DNA of 64,000 nt from Nemertoderma westbladi (Eukaryota; Xenacoelomorpha; Nemertodermatida; Nemertodermatidae): contig JAUCBJ010003131.1 of the NCBI GenBank assembly GCA_032718475.1, forward strand, positions 1 to 64,000. Reading direction: 5' to 3'. A model generated the notes under the pieces. The model was not told the origin of the DNA. It ran no database searches and saw nothing but the letters and a program-made list of their open reading frames with translations. Made by a program: the position numbers and the translations under genes. How positions within the stretch are numbered: the stretch's first letter is position 1; every line of letters starts with the position of its first letter. Shown piece by piece: positions 34,501 through 46,900 of the stretch.

Positions 34501-36170
34501 AGGTATGTAGGCAATATTGCATAACAGAGAATGTAGGAAGCAATGTTAGCCAGGATATGGTTTTAACCCATCTCAGGGGAAAGGGGCTAACACAGGGCTG
34601 GGGGGACATGGGATTATACAAGTGGAATAAGCCGACCAATGGGAGGGCCACAGCTGGTGGTTTACAAGATGTAACGATTGGTTGGCAGGTTTACGTGTTA
34701 GGACTGTGTAATACATTCCCCCTAATTTTCCACATAATATATGATTTCATCATATGACTACTAGTTATGTTGGCTATTATTCATGTACAGTGTCGCACAG
34801 TTTTCACCGTCGTCCGTAACATTTTTATACTGATTGAGCTGTATTCATTTAACGGTAATATTGAAAGCTATTATCAGCAACGATAAACCATTAACTCTTA
34901 ATTTCAACCGGCCTACGGCCTTCAGTATTCTCAAGATACCACACGCGGCGACGCGTAGATAACTACGACCAGAGATTTACCCGGTCGGGATCCCATTGCC
35001 AACTCGGATCCCGTCACAATAAATTTAAAAATGACATAAATTATGTTATAAAAAAGTTAGCTTATAAGGAAACCCCAGTACTCATTTAGCTACCACTTAA
35101 GGATGCAAGGCAGAGATGCGCCCTGGCTGATCCCTTTAAAGCATTCGTGCCGAAACGAAAACTGCCCTGGCCCATGTGAGGATCGAACCCACGACCTACG
35201 GGAGATGTGAATTCAATGCAACCACTACACCAAGGTGGAATCTTCAACCTTACTTACTGCATTGTGGTGTTTGTAATAGTGGTTTGTTGGTACCGATGGA
35301 AAAGTGTCGTTCCAAGAATCCCAAATATGGATATTTATTTTGGGATATCGCGGAGAAAAAAGTGTTCTAAATTATTTTCTCATGTTCTTATGTTTTCGGT
35401 ATCGTGTGAATATTCTAGAATGAACAACCTTAGCAACTCTAGAAGTTTATTATACTTTTAGATCGCCTTGGCATTATATAATATAATAATATAGTAAGAG
35501 TAGAATGGAGTAGATAAACGTGGACTTTCCTTCTACTGTTGGCACATAGAATAATAAACAATCCAATCCGTAGCACAAGCCAACTCCGTGAAAGATACTG
35601 TACCGGTAGGATCGCCTAAACAGTGTTCCAAAATATGGTTCCGATTAATAACATAGGTTTAATTAACAGTAGGTTCAAAAAAAAATTTAGTGCAATGCAA
35701 ATTTGAGACAAGCTTGTATGTGCCGTAACTATAGAGACAAGCTTGTATGTACCGTAACTATAGAGACAAGCTTGTATGTGCCGTAACTATAGAGACAAGC
35801 TTGTATGTGCCGTAACTATAGAGACAAGCTTGTATGTGCCGTAACTATAGAGACAAGCTTGTATGTACCGTAACTATAGAGACAAGCTTGTATGTGCCGT
35901 AACTATAGAGACAAGCTTGTATGTGCCGTAACTATAGAGACAAGCTTGTATGTACCGTAACTATAGAGACAAGCTTGTATGTACCGTAACTATAAAAATA
36001 AAAATATATAATATTGTCAGATAAAATTAAACTTACAGAATCAATCTACATCGCTCACAATTACAATCCTTGAAGGGACAGTTGGGTTTGTGTCCCTTGA
36101 GAGGAACCGAGTTTATCTCGTGATTCCGGCATCTTGTACAAGTCGGTTTGCGTCCTTTCGTTTCCGGCAT
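13464..36170 (-). CDS. dmrt: DM-domain transcription factor gene (Dmrt/doublesex family), 7 exons
   Basis: Exons on the minus strand: 36170-36037, 31959-31778, 24745-24592, 24287-24187, 20061-19882, 19239-19173, 13581-13464. They have GT/AG borders and matching phases, and join to 936 nt (311 residues plus stop). Residues 7-61 form a DM domain. All eight zinc ligands are present: C11, C14, H27 and C31 for site one; H17, C36, C38 and C41 for site two. The recognition helix [17 protein letters not shown] follows. The rest is Ser/Asn/Pro-rich with no second recognisable domain; no DMA domain is seen. DM proteins are nuclear DNA-binding regulators best known in sex determination, gonad and neuronal development. 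The subfamily cannot be assigned by eye. The introns (4.1, 7.0, 0.3, 4.1, 0.6 and 5.6 kb) are full of repeats. H17 to H27 spacing is one residue longer than in Drosophila Dsx. Confidence 0.93.
14038..15113. mobile_element. TIR element with G/C-rich subterminal repeats
   Basis: 1076 bp with inverted ends: left GTTCGGA..TAGGACACCCC, and the right reverse complement GTTCGGACACTTCCCC. It is flanked by the direct repeat accggct (14031-14037 and 15114-15120). Both ends carry several copies of GGACACTT followed by a C run, in opposite orientation (14051-14140 and 14990-15110). The interior is AT-rich without a protein. The ends plus target duplication indicate a non-autonomous DNA transposon; the superfamily is not clear. 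It lies in Dmrt intron 6. Confidence 0.75.
15349..19060. repeat. 41-bp satellite array, about 90 units, in Dmrt intron 6
   Basis: Nearly identical 41-bp units, each containing taaacgatactt and ctatacctagccaccgcaca, run for 3.7 kb. The commonest variant is a C/A alternative in ttcaacc/ttaaacc, distributed irregularly. Rarer changes are cctcac for ccgcac, ctta for ccta and a 1-bp deletion near 18635; these rarer changes cluster toward the right half. No protein is encoded. There are no variable spacers, so it is not a CRISPR. Confidence 0.95.
19173..19239 (-). CDS. dmrt: Dmrt exon 6
   Basis: A short exon, residues 251-272 plus two bases, with acceptor TTATTTATTTAG and donor AG|GTAAGT at 19172. 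It encodes [20 protein letters not shown]. Just downstream the intron carries the 41-bp satellite array. Confidence 0.82.
19882..20061 (-). CDS. dmrt: Dmrt exon 5
   Basis: Residues 191-250 plus one base. The acceptor is ACAATTGCAG and the donor C|GTAAGT at 19881. It is His/Ser/Pro-rich ([19 protein letters not shown]). The 180-nt frame is open only in the phase required by exons 4 and 6. Confidence 0.88.
21749..23056 (-). pseudogene. LINE with endonuclease and C-terminal parts, RT core deleted
   Basis: On the minus strand the order is: an APE-type endonuclease start (an N-terminal VVWN-like motif near 23040, LLTETLTG near 22970); [14 protein letters not shown] near 22785-22740; [11 protein letters not shown] near 22665-22630, where the family has a D-H motif further on; a linker with [14 protein letters not shown] near 22345-22300; and then, without the RT catalytic blocks, [13 protein letters not shown] near 22100 and the post-RT region [17 protein letters not shown] near 21970. 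Stops and frameshifts are present. It is an internally deleted, dead LINE in the sense orientation of the Dmrt gene. Confidence 0.8.
23512..23625. repeat. ggact/ggacc pentanucleotide-based tandem repeat
   Basis: About 114 bp built from ggact and ggacc in a regular pattern, with a ~60-bp higher period (ggactgtact recurs at 23515 and 23575). It creates long Val-Arg-Ser-Ser-Pro frames on both strands that are not genes. Confidence 0.9.
24187..24287 (-). CDS. dmrt: Dmrt exon 4
   Basis: Residues 157-190 plus one base. The acceptor is TTTTTCTTGCAG and the donor A|GTAAGT at 24186. It encodes [13 protein letters not shown] and a Tyr/Ser/Gly-rich end. Intron 3 before it is only 304 bp. Confidence 0.87.
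24592..24745 (-). CDS. dmrt: Dmrt exon 3
   Basis: Residues 106-156 plus two bases. The acceptor ATTTTTGCAG supplies two bases that complete the codon left by exon 2. It contains [19 protein letters not shown], a low-complexity Asn/Pro/Tyr stretch typical of activation regions. The donor TG|GTAGGA at 24591 is weaker than the others. A frame-preserving join to exon 4 supports it. Confidence 0.85.
24980..26221 (-). pseudogene. LINE 5' part: APE-type endonuclease, broken
   Basis: The frame from 26221 to 25739 encodes an endonuclease-like start ([10 protein letters not shown]), [14 protein letters not shown] (the catalytic E motif), [18 protein letters not shown] and [12 protein letters not shown]. 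After a frameshift near 25735 the next blocks follow: DFNAS-like, [16 protein letters not shown] near 25580-25540, and SSDH near 25470. Then comes a linker with [15 protein letters not shown] and, to 24982, [15 protein letters not shown]. There is no RT domain. It is a decayed LINE in Dmrt intron 2, sense to the gene. It may belong to the same class as the 5771-6361 fragment, but the domains do not overlap, so this cannot be tested here. Confidence 0.78.
26590..30267 (-). pseudogene. Ty3/gypsy-like LTR retroelement interior, many breaks
   Basis: Minus strand, in order. Gag starts at ATG 30267 ([20 protein letters not shown]) and is frameshifted at an A/T homopolymer, 30190-30195; it continues to 29543. 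Next are a zinc knuckle [15 protein letters not shown] (29466-29424) and a second, defective one near 29370. The aspartic protease motif DTGCS is at 29165-29151, followed by a TGA. RT (28806-27991) has [30 protein letters not shown] and catalytic FRDD at 28233-28207. RNase H runs from 27966 to about 27420. Integrase has a HHCC finger, STDFTE, DNGPGF and [13 protein letters not shown], so D, D and E are all visible, to 26604. LTRs were not found. It lies in Dmrt intron 2 in the sense orientation. Confidence 0.85.
30656..30960. mobile_element. hairpin MITE-like inverted repeat
   Basis: Outer arms tattggtgcacc..aattagggcg and the inverted gccctaattgtggtgcccc face each other at 30661-30700 and 30920-30955. 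Inner arms (tttttataggttttctgg and its complement) are at about 30755 and 30855. The inner arm is also partly duplicated to the left at about 30590. The whole unit of about 300 bp can fold as one hairpin. No protein. Confidence 0.7.
31262..31550. repeat. 35-bp minisatellite, about 8 units
   Basis: Units contain caaactattggtttctct and aagcaca. Two units carry an extra ctacag and reach about 40 bp. It lies in Dmrt intron 2, about 230 bp downstream of exon 2. Confidence 0.9.
31778..31959 (-). CDS. dmrt: Dmrt exon 2 (DM recognition helix)
   Basis: Residues 45-105 plus one base. The acceptor TTTTTTGTTGCAG precedes 31959 and joins exon 1 in frame to give ..[19 protein letters not shown], the conserved DM helix. 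The remainder is Asn/Ser/Asp-rich. The donor is ATCG|GTAAGT at 31777. Confidence 0.94.
33290..33503 (-). repeat. dispersed repeat, copy 2 (tgtggggcgagcg end)
   Basis: The reverse complement matches 7388-7600 block for block, including ggtaccactaactcaatcgg and acgttaataact. It has an inserted run of tgttctg-type units. Confidence 0.65.
33714..33820. repeat. inverted repeat hairpin
   Basis: Arms of about 42-45 bp (aaataaaataaaatattgag near 33720 and its complement near 33800) are separated by about 25 bp. The arms match at nearly every position. Likely a small foldback transposon remnant. Confidence 0.75.
34428..35018 (-). mobile_element. solo LTR, copy 2, with 5-bp target duplication
   Basis: 591 bp, the same family as 10481-11047. 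On the minus strand it starts TGTGACGGGATCC (35018) and ends GGATCCGCTTACA (34428). It is flanked by ataaa on both sides (34423-34427 and 35019-35023). It lies in Dmrt intron 1. Confidence 0.88.
35068..35238 (-). mobile_element. tRNA-derived SINE, copy A
   Basis: On the minus strand 35238-35168 is tRNA-like: TTGGTGTAGTGGTTGC (A box region) and GTGGGTTCGATCCTCAC (B box). The body contains CCAGGGCGCATCTCTGC and TAAGTGGTAGCTAAATGAGT. The body is shared with 45909-45973. It sits 49 bp from the solo LTR. Confidence 0.75.
35704..35994. repeat. 29-bp minisatellite, 10 units
   Basis: The unit contains gagacaagcttgtatgt and ccgtaactata, with a g/a alternative before ccgt. It begins ~45 bp inside intron 1 from the Dmrt DM-domain exon. 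Confidence 0.95.
36037..36170 (-). CDS. dmrt: Dmrt exon 1 (zinc-binding part of the DM domain)
   Basis: Codons 1-44 plus two bases. ATG at 36170 has A at -3; the frame upstream is open but has no nearer ATG that I could see. It encodes [17 protein letters not shown] and [14 protein letters not shown], all DM-domain hallmarks. The splice donor is CT|GTAAGT at 36036. A 29-bp minisatellite begins only ~45 bp into the intron. Confidence 0.95.
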
Positions 36171-36206
36171 TGTCTCAATCGATTGCGTTGAAACAGCTCT
36201 CAGATA

Positions 36207-36219
36207 AATTTTATATATA
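36207..36219 (-). promoter_or_regulatory. dmrt: TATA-like sequence upstream of the Dmrt start codon
   Basis: Minus strand TATATATAAAA lies about 40-50 nt before ATG 36170. If used, the 5' leader would be very short. AT-rich surroundings make a chance match likely. Confidence 0.25.
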
Positions 36220-36220
36220 A

Positions 36221-37319
36221 CGCAGTAAAAAATAACCTTAAATAATAGCTAACAGGTCGACAAAAGAATGATCTCTACAGTCAGGAGTAGATTCCTCCCA
36301 TGCGGAGAATACCAGGTTTTCAGTTTTCGGTTCCACTTTTTATAAGAACTTTTTATATATTCAAAATCAAAATATCCGTAATATTTAGTTACAAAATCAA
36401 CCCTGGGCTATGGATAAATAAAATATTTACAATAAACAAAAACAAACAAAAATAATTTACAATATCATTATGTTTAAGGCTTAATGTTTGTTGGTAGTCG
36501 TATTAATTTGGCAAAGTATGTGATAATGCCAAAATTCGCCTGATTTGCCTCAGTTTACATCAAATTTAAATACTAAATTATATTGATTCTGTTATTCCAG
36601 TAACTTAATTTTTTGTACAACCTATCAAACAATTTCTTTTTGACCTCAAGATTAAGTTTTTATATATATACTGTAGATAGCAAAGATATTTGCTATATGA
36701 AAAGCGAAATCTGGAGCAAATTTTAAAGTCCAACCTATGTAAACATTTTAGCTTAAGTTATACCAAATATTAAAGGCATGACTCGTAACAATGATAACCA
36801 AAGAGTTGCCCTTAAAATGGGCCTCCAAACCCGCCCACTATGGATTAGGCACTGATTGACCAATGATAAGTAAGCACAACTCATTATCTTTTTATAGGGA
36901 CCTGTACCCAAACCCATAAGTGATGTTTGTATGTATGGACTCAATTAAAGTTGAACGGCCTTCTGGTTAAACCCTGCTGAGCGATCGGTTTGCATTATAG
37001 CCTTGATAAGCACAGCCGGTGCTGTTATGGTATAAATTAGATGTTCCCTGTATGACAAGACCTTATCTATAGATGCATTGTACAACACAATTAGACTTTG
37101 CTTGCATAAAGCCTACCTCATCAATCATTAAGGGATTTCTATCGCCATTACCAAACAGCGTTCACAAACAACTTGGACTCTGTTAGCTTTACATGATGGA
37201 ATGTATTATTGTTTGCATTCTTTTGATATCAGGGTTTCCCAGAGCAAAAACATTCGCCCCCAACGTACAAAACGGCAAACATATAGGATCTGGAAAACTA
37301 ATATAGTAATATACCCGTC
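36221..37319. other. AT-rich intergenic DNA
   Basis: No gene recognised. 36305-36345 (gagaataccaggttttcag) resembles 42212-42250 in sequence, suggesting a shared small repeat. Confidence 0.5.
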
Positions 37320-37859
37320 ACCTAAGACAGTGGCGCAGCCATGGGGGGGGGGGGGGGGGGGGGGACACGTCCCTCCCACTTTTCAGTTAGGGGGGGGGGG
37401 GACTCCATATCATATGTCCCCGCCACTTTTTACACTTTGTATATACAATTTCAAATTAAAATAAATAATCGTAACAAACTCTGATCGGGTATTACAGAAT
37501 AACTATTAACTCATAGGTACATTTCAATCCTTCCCAACCCTGTCCCATATTTCCAAACACCATGAAATGTTTTTGCACGACAATAAGTCACTTTATAAAT
37601 AAGGTGTATTTCCATATCCCCACAATTTCGTCATATATTGTTTTGGTTAGAATAAATAAATAAATTAAATGATAATATAATAACTTGTAACTCCACAGAT
37701 TATTTATTTAGGGGCGATATATTTAAAAATTTAAGCTGCTAAATAATGAACACAAATAATAAGAGCAATACATAATAGTAATACATCTTACTGCAAACGC
37801 TTTTTAATGCTGAAATAAGATTGTAAACCTAAAAATCAAGCAAAACCAAACTAGGTTCA

Positions 37860-41812
<3,953 letters not shown>

Positions 41813-42480
41813 GGACCCGCAACAGTTTTAGACGTTATGTATCAGAAAACATTTACTTGTATTCGTTATAGAGAACATGGACTCGTATTCATTTATTTAG
41901 TTAATTTGATCTCCATTGTATTACAATATCATTTAATGATTAGAAGTTCAATGATAATAAAATTTGTTAATTTCCTGTGTCAAGATATCAACTCGCCTTC
42001 GCTTTCAATCTACAAGAAGGGCTATATAAATCGGTATCTCTTTCGACATTTTTATCTTAGAGGGTTCGTTGGTAACGATGGGGAGTTGTCGTTGTTGCAG
42101 GGAAACGAATTCTGTGCTAAGCAAAATTATATTTGGAATCCATCATCGAGATCTTTCCTTCTCCACCAACGAATCACTTTTAAGTTCGAAGAATAATTGA
42201 GTTGTAATTGGTTCAAACGCCAATGTGAAGAATACCAGGTTTACACTTTTCGGTCGAAATTTTATTGTAATTGCATATCTGAATAATTTGGATTTTTTAA
42301 TTTCTCATTAGGCCTATTAAGTATAATATGGCGCTTATTTCTATCTTTTAAACACTTTTTTCAAACGCTTGTAGTTAAAGAATGAAACCAAAAATACAAA
42401 TTCTGACTCACCTAGTGAGGAGGGAGGTGAAACTATCTATGTTTAAAATTTCATACAATCTCATTAAGATTTGTAAAAAA
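41813..42480 (+). other. AT-rich stretch after the histone fragment
   Basis: Between the H3 fragment and the hAT-like right end. A 119-codon open frame at 41837-42196 has no recognisable features. No poly(A) tail or short tandem end of a non-LTR element was identified, so the 3' end of the RT element remains undefined. Confidence 0.5.
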
Positions 42481-42774
42481 AATTTGTGGGGGGGGGGGGG
42501 GGTGGGTGGAGTTATGCAGGACCTAAAATTATTTTATCGTCCCCCCCCCCCCCCCCCCCCCACTTTTGGGAACGTGGCTGCGCCCCTGACCTAAGAGATT
42601 TTCTATGTGTTATGGATGACTCATATTCTGAAGTTTGATTGTAATACTAAATCTTTTGTCTAAACGGGTGGGGATAAAATCATGAAAACTAATAAACTTA
42701 TATAAAAAGGACAACATGGAGAATGCAGAGGAGTTCGGAAATACATTTTCATTACCCTGAATACTAAATACTGA

Positions 42775-44130
42775 AGCTAGTTACAGTTGTTATGTGACGG
42801 GATCCCCGAGTTGCGAGTTGGCGAGGGAATCCCGACCGGGTTTTGTCGTGGTTTAGATACGCGTCGCCGCGTGCTAGTGTGACTGAAGGCTTTGGGGCTG
42901 AAAGGCCAAAGGCCGGTAGAATAAATAAGTTAACAACTTAATGTTGATATAATGTCAGATGTACAGTATGTATAACTACCGGTAACACAGCACAATAATA
43001 GCAGTACTGGCGACGGTTGAAAACCGTCCGACTTCTACACTCTACATAGCCAACTGGAGGCACAATCAATATAGGTAACGGTTATATTATAATTACATGG
43101 GATACATTCCTACCTACTTTGGCCTAGCCAATGGATGCGCAATAATTGATGGTAAACCGCCCCACCATTGGTTGATCTACTTTCTCTGGAGCCAAACCCA
43201 TCTTTCCCCTTTGGCCTTTATGCTAGCTTCCACCCTGAGATGAGCTGGCATCTCTCCCTCTGGCTGGAAATGTATATTGCCCCGGTGTGTTGGTATGCAA
43301 TATTATATTGCTAATATCGCATAGCCAATTATGATTCGTAAATCGTAACTTTCCCCATTTTCCGCTGGGTGGTGCAGCGAATTGGATCCGCTAACATGTT
43401 ACACCTTGTTACAGCTGTTACACCTAGTTACAGCTGTTACACCTAGATACAGCTGTTTCACCTAGACTAGTTACAGTTGTTAGACCTAGATACAGTACGT
43501 AGACAAGTTACAGCTGATACACGTAAACTAGTTACAGTTATTCCACCTAGTTACAGCTGTTACACGTAGACTAGTTACAGTTGTTACACCTAGTTACAGC
43601 TGTTACACGTAGACTAGTTACCGTTGTTACACCTAGTTACAGCTGGTGTTGCACCTACTTACAGCTGTTACACCTAGATACATTACGTAGACAAGTTACA
43701 ACTGTTACACTAGGCTAGTTACAGCTGTTACACGTAGACTAATACAGCTGTTAGACCTAGAGTAGTTACAGCTGGTACACGTTGACTAGTTAGAGCTGTT
43801 TCGAGTTGCACCTGTTACATCTAGTTGCAGCTGTTACACGTAGACAAGCTACAGTTGTTGCACCTAGTTACAGCTGTTACACATAGACTAGTTAAAGATG
43901 TTATACGTAGACAATTTCCAGCTATTACACCTAGTTATAGCTGTTACTCTTAGATACAGCTGTGACACGTAAACAAGTTAGAGTTGATACACGTAGACTA
44001 GTTACAGCTTTTACTAAAACGTATACGAGTACAGCTGTTACACCTAGTTGGAGCTACCTAGTTGGAGCTGTTACACCTAGTTGCAGCAGTTACACCTAGT
44101 TGCAGCTGTTACACATAAAAACTACTATGA
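42775..44130. repeat. degenerate ~19-bp CAGCTG minisatellite, split by a solo LTR
   Basis: Units of the type gttacagctgttacaccta recur with much variation from 43397 to about 44130. About sixteen exact CAGCTG sites are visible. One partial unit (gctagttacagttgtta) lies to the left of the solo LTR at 42775-42792, so the LTR entered the array's edge. No coding potential. Confidence 0.85.
42793..43396 (+). mobile_element. solo LTR, copy 3, with 5-bp target duplication
   Basis: 604 bp, the same family as 10481-11047. It starts TGTGACGGGATCC and ends GGATCCGCTAACA, flanked by tgtta on both sides (42788-42792 and 43397-43401). The duplicated bases belong to the surrounding minisatellite. Confidence 0.9.
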
Positions 44131-46900
44131 ATTGAGCAACGATGATGCTGCTTCTGTTGCATTTAAATCCAATGTTGCTTTACGTAAAGTCTACGGAATA
44201 ATGTTGTACCATCTCCGTATCGCCCGGCCTTACTTGCCCCACCAGTTGTAATTAACACTTATTTTCGCGGCAATTTTCCCCAGTAGTAATTCACACTTTT
44301 TTTCGCGGAAATTTGCCCCATTAGTAATTCACATTTGTTTTCTTTACAATAAAAGTAAACTTGACAGTTTTACTTTCATTTCTGTAGTCTTGATTATTTT
44401 ACAAATATTTCAAAATTGTTAAAAATCATTTGTTATTGGCATGTAGGCCTACACTTTTGTTTGCTACAGCTACCGGTAATTAACCTGCTGCCTGAATACG
44501 TATTGTTTGGCAGAACCGGTTATCGGGCAGCTAACACTTACTACCTCCTTTGCTGTGTTATGGTCCGTTACGTCGTTAGTGCAATAAAGAACTTGGATCA
44601 GCACATTAGCTAGTTTAAACAAAAGTATGAAAATAGTTATAGTTTTTAAATCGTGATTCGTGTAACTTTTCGGAGACGCTCCCCAAACTTTCACGGTTTA
44701 ATATACTAGGCCTATAGGTTGTCCGATAGTAAATACTTTCCTCAGTACTGTTTCTGCTTGGGATGTTGGCCTACCACATAATACTATTCCTTATTTATAG
44801 TTATACTGTAGTAGGCCTACCACAACACGTTCGTGGGGACTTCGCGCAGCACGAGACTGCATACATACAAATTTTGGATTAATTTCATCTGCAATTGCCC
44901 GACTTATTTCGGTTTTTATAAAAAGTCTGAAACCCCCGGTACCGACTAACAGACTTGTCTTATTTCTGACCAAACTTCAGATACTTTCCAAACTTCTGAT
45001 GGACTGCATTCGAACAAGTTTGGTTTAATTCATCATTTGATTGAGCGACTTATTTCAGCTTTTATCAAAAGTCAGAAACTACCGGTACCAAGTGTCAGAC
45101 TGTCTCATTTTGGCAAAAACTCAGATTATTTCTAAACTTTTAACGGATTGCATTAACCACTCAGCTAACACCGCTTGAGGAAAATGAGGTATTCCTGAGA
45201 AATATAACATTTTGTAAAAAGCACATAATATGTCGTAGCTGACATCAGACTGCATGATTTTTCACCAAACTTCAGAAATTTTCTAAACTTTCCCTCTACT
45301 ACTTATCTACTAAGTTTGGTTCAATTCCGAACCAGCGTTACCGAGAAATTCGCGTTCAAAGATTTACCAGACAGACAGACAGACGGACATGCCCCATTGG
45401 AGCCTATATGAACCGTAGGCCAAGGCTCGCCGACTACCTGTCTCGCCCCACAGTCGGATATTCAAACTATGTTGGTGTTCGTCTGATGGTCTGCTATATG
45501 TGTTGGCTGCTGAATGATATCAGGTGCCCGGTCATATGGCATACTTTAAACAATGTGTGATATATGGTACTCTTTTTACCGTAATACTCTTTTTCTCCCT
45601 AGTTAGATAAAGTGCAACCTGAAAACCTGCAACTTCGTATACACAATGGATAGAGAGGCAGTTTTCTAGAATAATTAATGAATAGATCGATGGAGAATCG
45701 ATCGAAAATCGATGTTACTTGTGCGTTCAAGGTATTGGTCATATTTGCGTAGTGGTTTGATCCGCTGCTTTAAGTTACTATATCTGGTACCTGAAGTCGT
45801 GTGTTCGACACTAGCCAAGGTAGTTCACATGCTTTAAGTTACTATATCTGGTAGCTGAAGTCGTGTGTTCGACACTAGCCAAGGTAGTTCTAATTTCAGC
45901 AAAAATGTGGGAGTAGCCAGGGCTCATCTCTGCATTACATCCTTATATGGTCGCTAGATGAGTAATACAGTTTGTCAATATTATTTGTATTTTTTATTGA
46001 AGTGCATCTTACTTGTGTGATATTTGATCAACAGTCCACGTCATAATGTCACCCTTTATCACTGTCCTGATTAAATCAGTCCCTAATTATGACATATGAG
46101 TGCAATGCAAACAATATACGACTAGCTCACTCTTATCGCGATGATGGATCTACTTCATATCGTTGTAATATTATTTACTTTTTTTATTTGTTATTTGAAA
46201 CTGAAATGTTTAAACTCTATCATATTCCCATAGATTGGTTTTCCCGAGGCTTCGAAAACCCGTTACTGGGGATTTCGGTTGCATAACGGACATTTTTACA
46301 ATTACAGTAGTAATGGAACTTAGTGACGGTGTGAGTTGTAAGCGGTAAAAGAGGCAACAAAAAATGTGAATAATATATCTTTATAATTAACAAGAAGCAC
46401 AATTATCATATTAATAATCTGATAATAGTTAATATATATTACACAGCAGTAAATATTAAACAGAAATAAATATTAAACATTTAAACATATGTATTAAAAA
46501 GTTAATAATATGTAATAAACACCAATAAATATGTACCTAAATACATATTCGATATCATCTAAAATGTCAGCCGAGAAGAAATCGATCGAACAACAATATT
46601 TATTTGGCGATATAATTTAGATCGTAAAATACCATTGATTTAATTGGTGTATAATAATAATTATAATTATAATTATTATTTTATTTTTATTTAATTACAC
46701 AAGTATAAAAAAGTTCTAATCATAACGTGATTAAAGAGACAAAGATTAGAAGTGTCGAATATAATTAAATATGCGCCGTTATTACCAATCGGAAATATTT
46801 TATCTTAATTAAGTATTAACTGTGATTATATAAGTTTTTAAAACAGTCTTACTCCATAATTAAATTACTTAAGACTATTAATATTAATAGCAAGAAGAAC
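44131..46900. other. AT-rich repeat-bearing DNA, no gene seen
   Basis: Contains three ~50-bp copies with tcgcgg and ttgcccca at 44220-44335. Paired blocks with caaacttc..gat and agtcagaaac lie at 44880-45300. A cagacagacagacag run is at 45370-45385, and a distant copy of the gcgagcg repeat end is at about 45440-45455. Also present: a SINE (45746-45985) and an AT palindrome (46650-46690). Confidence 0.5.
45746..45985 (+). mobile_element. tRNA-derived SINE, copy B, with duplicated 3' tRNA half
   Basis: TGCGTAGTGGTTTGATCC (A-box side) starts the unit. The block from gctttaagttactatatctg to gtgttcgacactagccaagg (B-box side) occurs twice in tandem, at 45768-45828 and 45832-45889. The body agccagggctcatctctgc..ccttatatgg matches copy A at 35068-35238. 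Confidence 0.75.

Larger units (their letters stand above)
31960..36036 (-). other. Dmrt intron 1
   Basis: 4.1 kb. It contains a hairpin repeat (33714-33820), a dispersed repeat (33290-33503), a solo LTR (34428-35018), a SINE (35068-35238) and a 29-bp minisatellite (35704-35994). The stretch 32440-33070 is GC-richer with short open frames on both strands but no recognised protein. A short ggttagggttaggg lies at 32000-32014. Confidence 0.8.

Noticed and set aside
35168-35238. Functional tRNA gene (minus)
   Set aside because: A and B boxes are present, but the acceptor stem does not pair well and the sequence continues into a SINE body shared with 45909-45973.
41837-42196. 119-codon plus frame after the histone fragment
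   Set aside because: AT-rich, no domain or similarity to known retroelement proteins.
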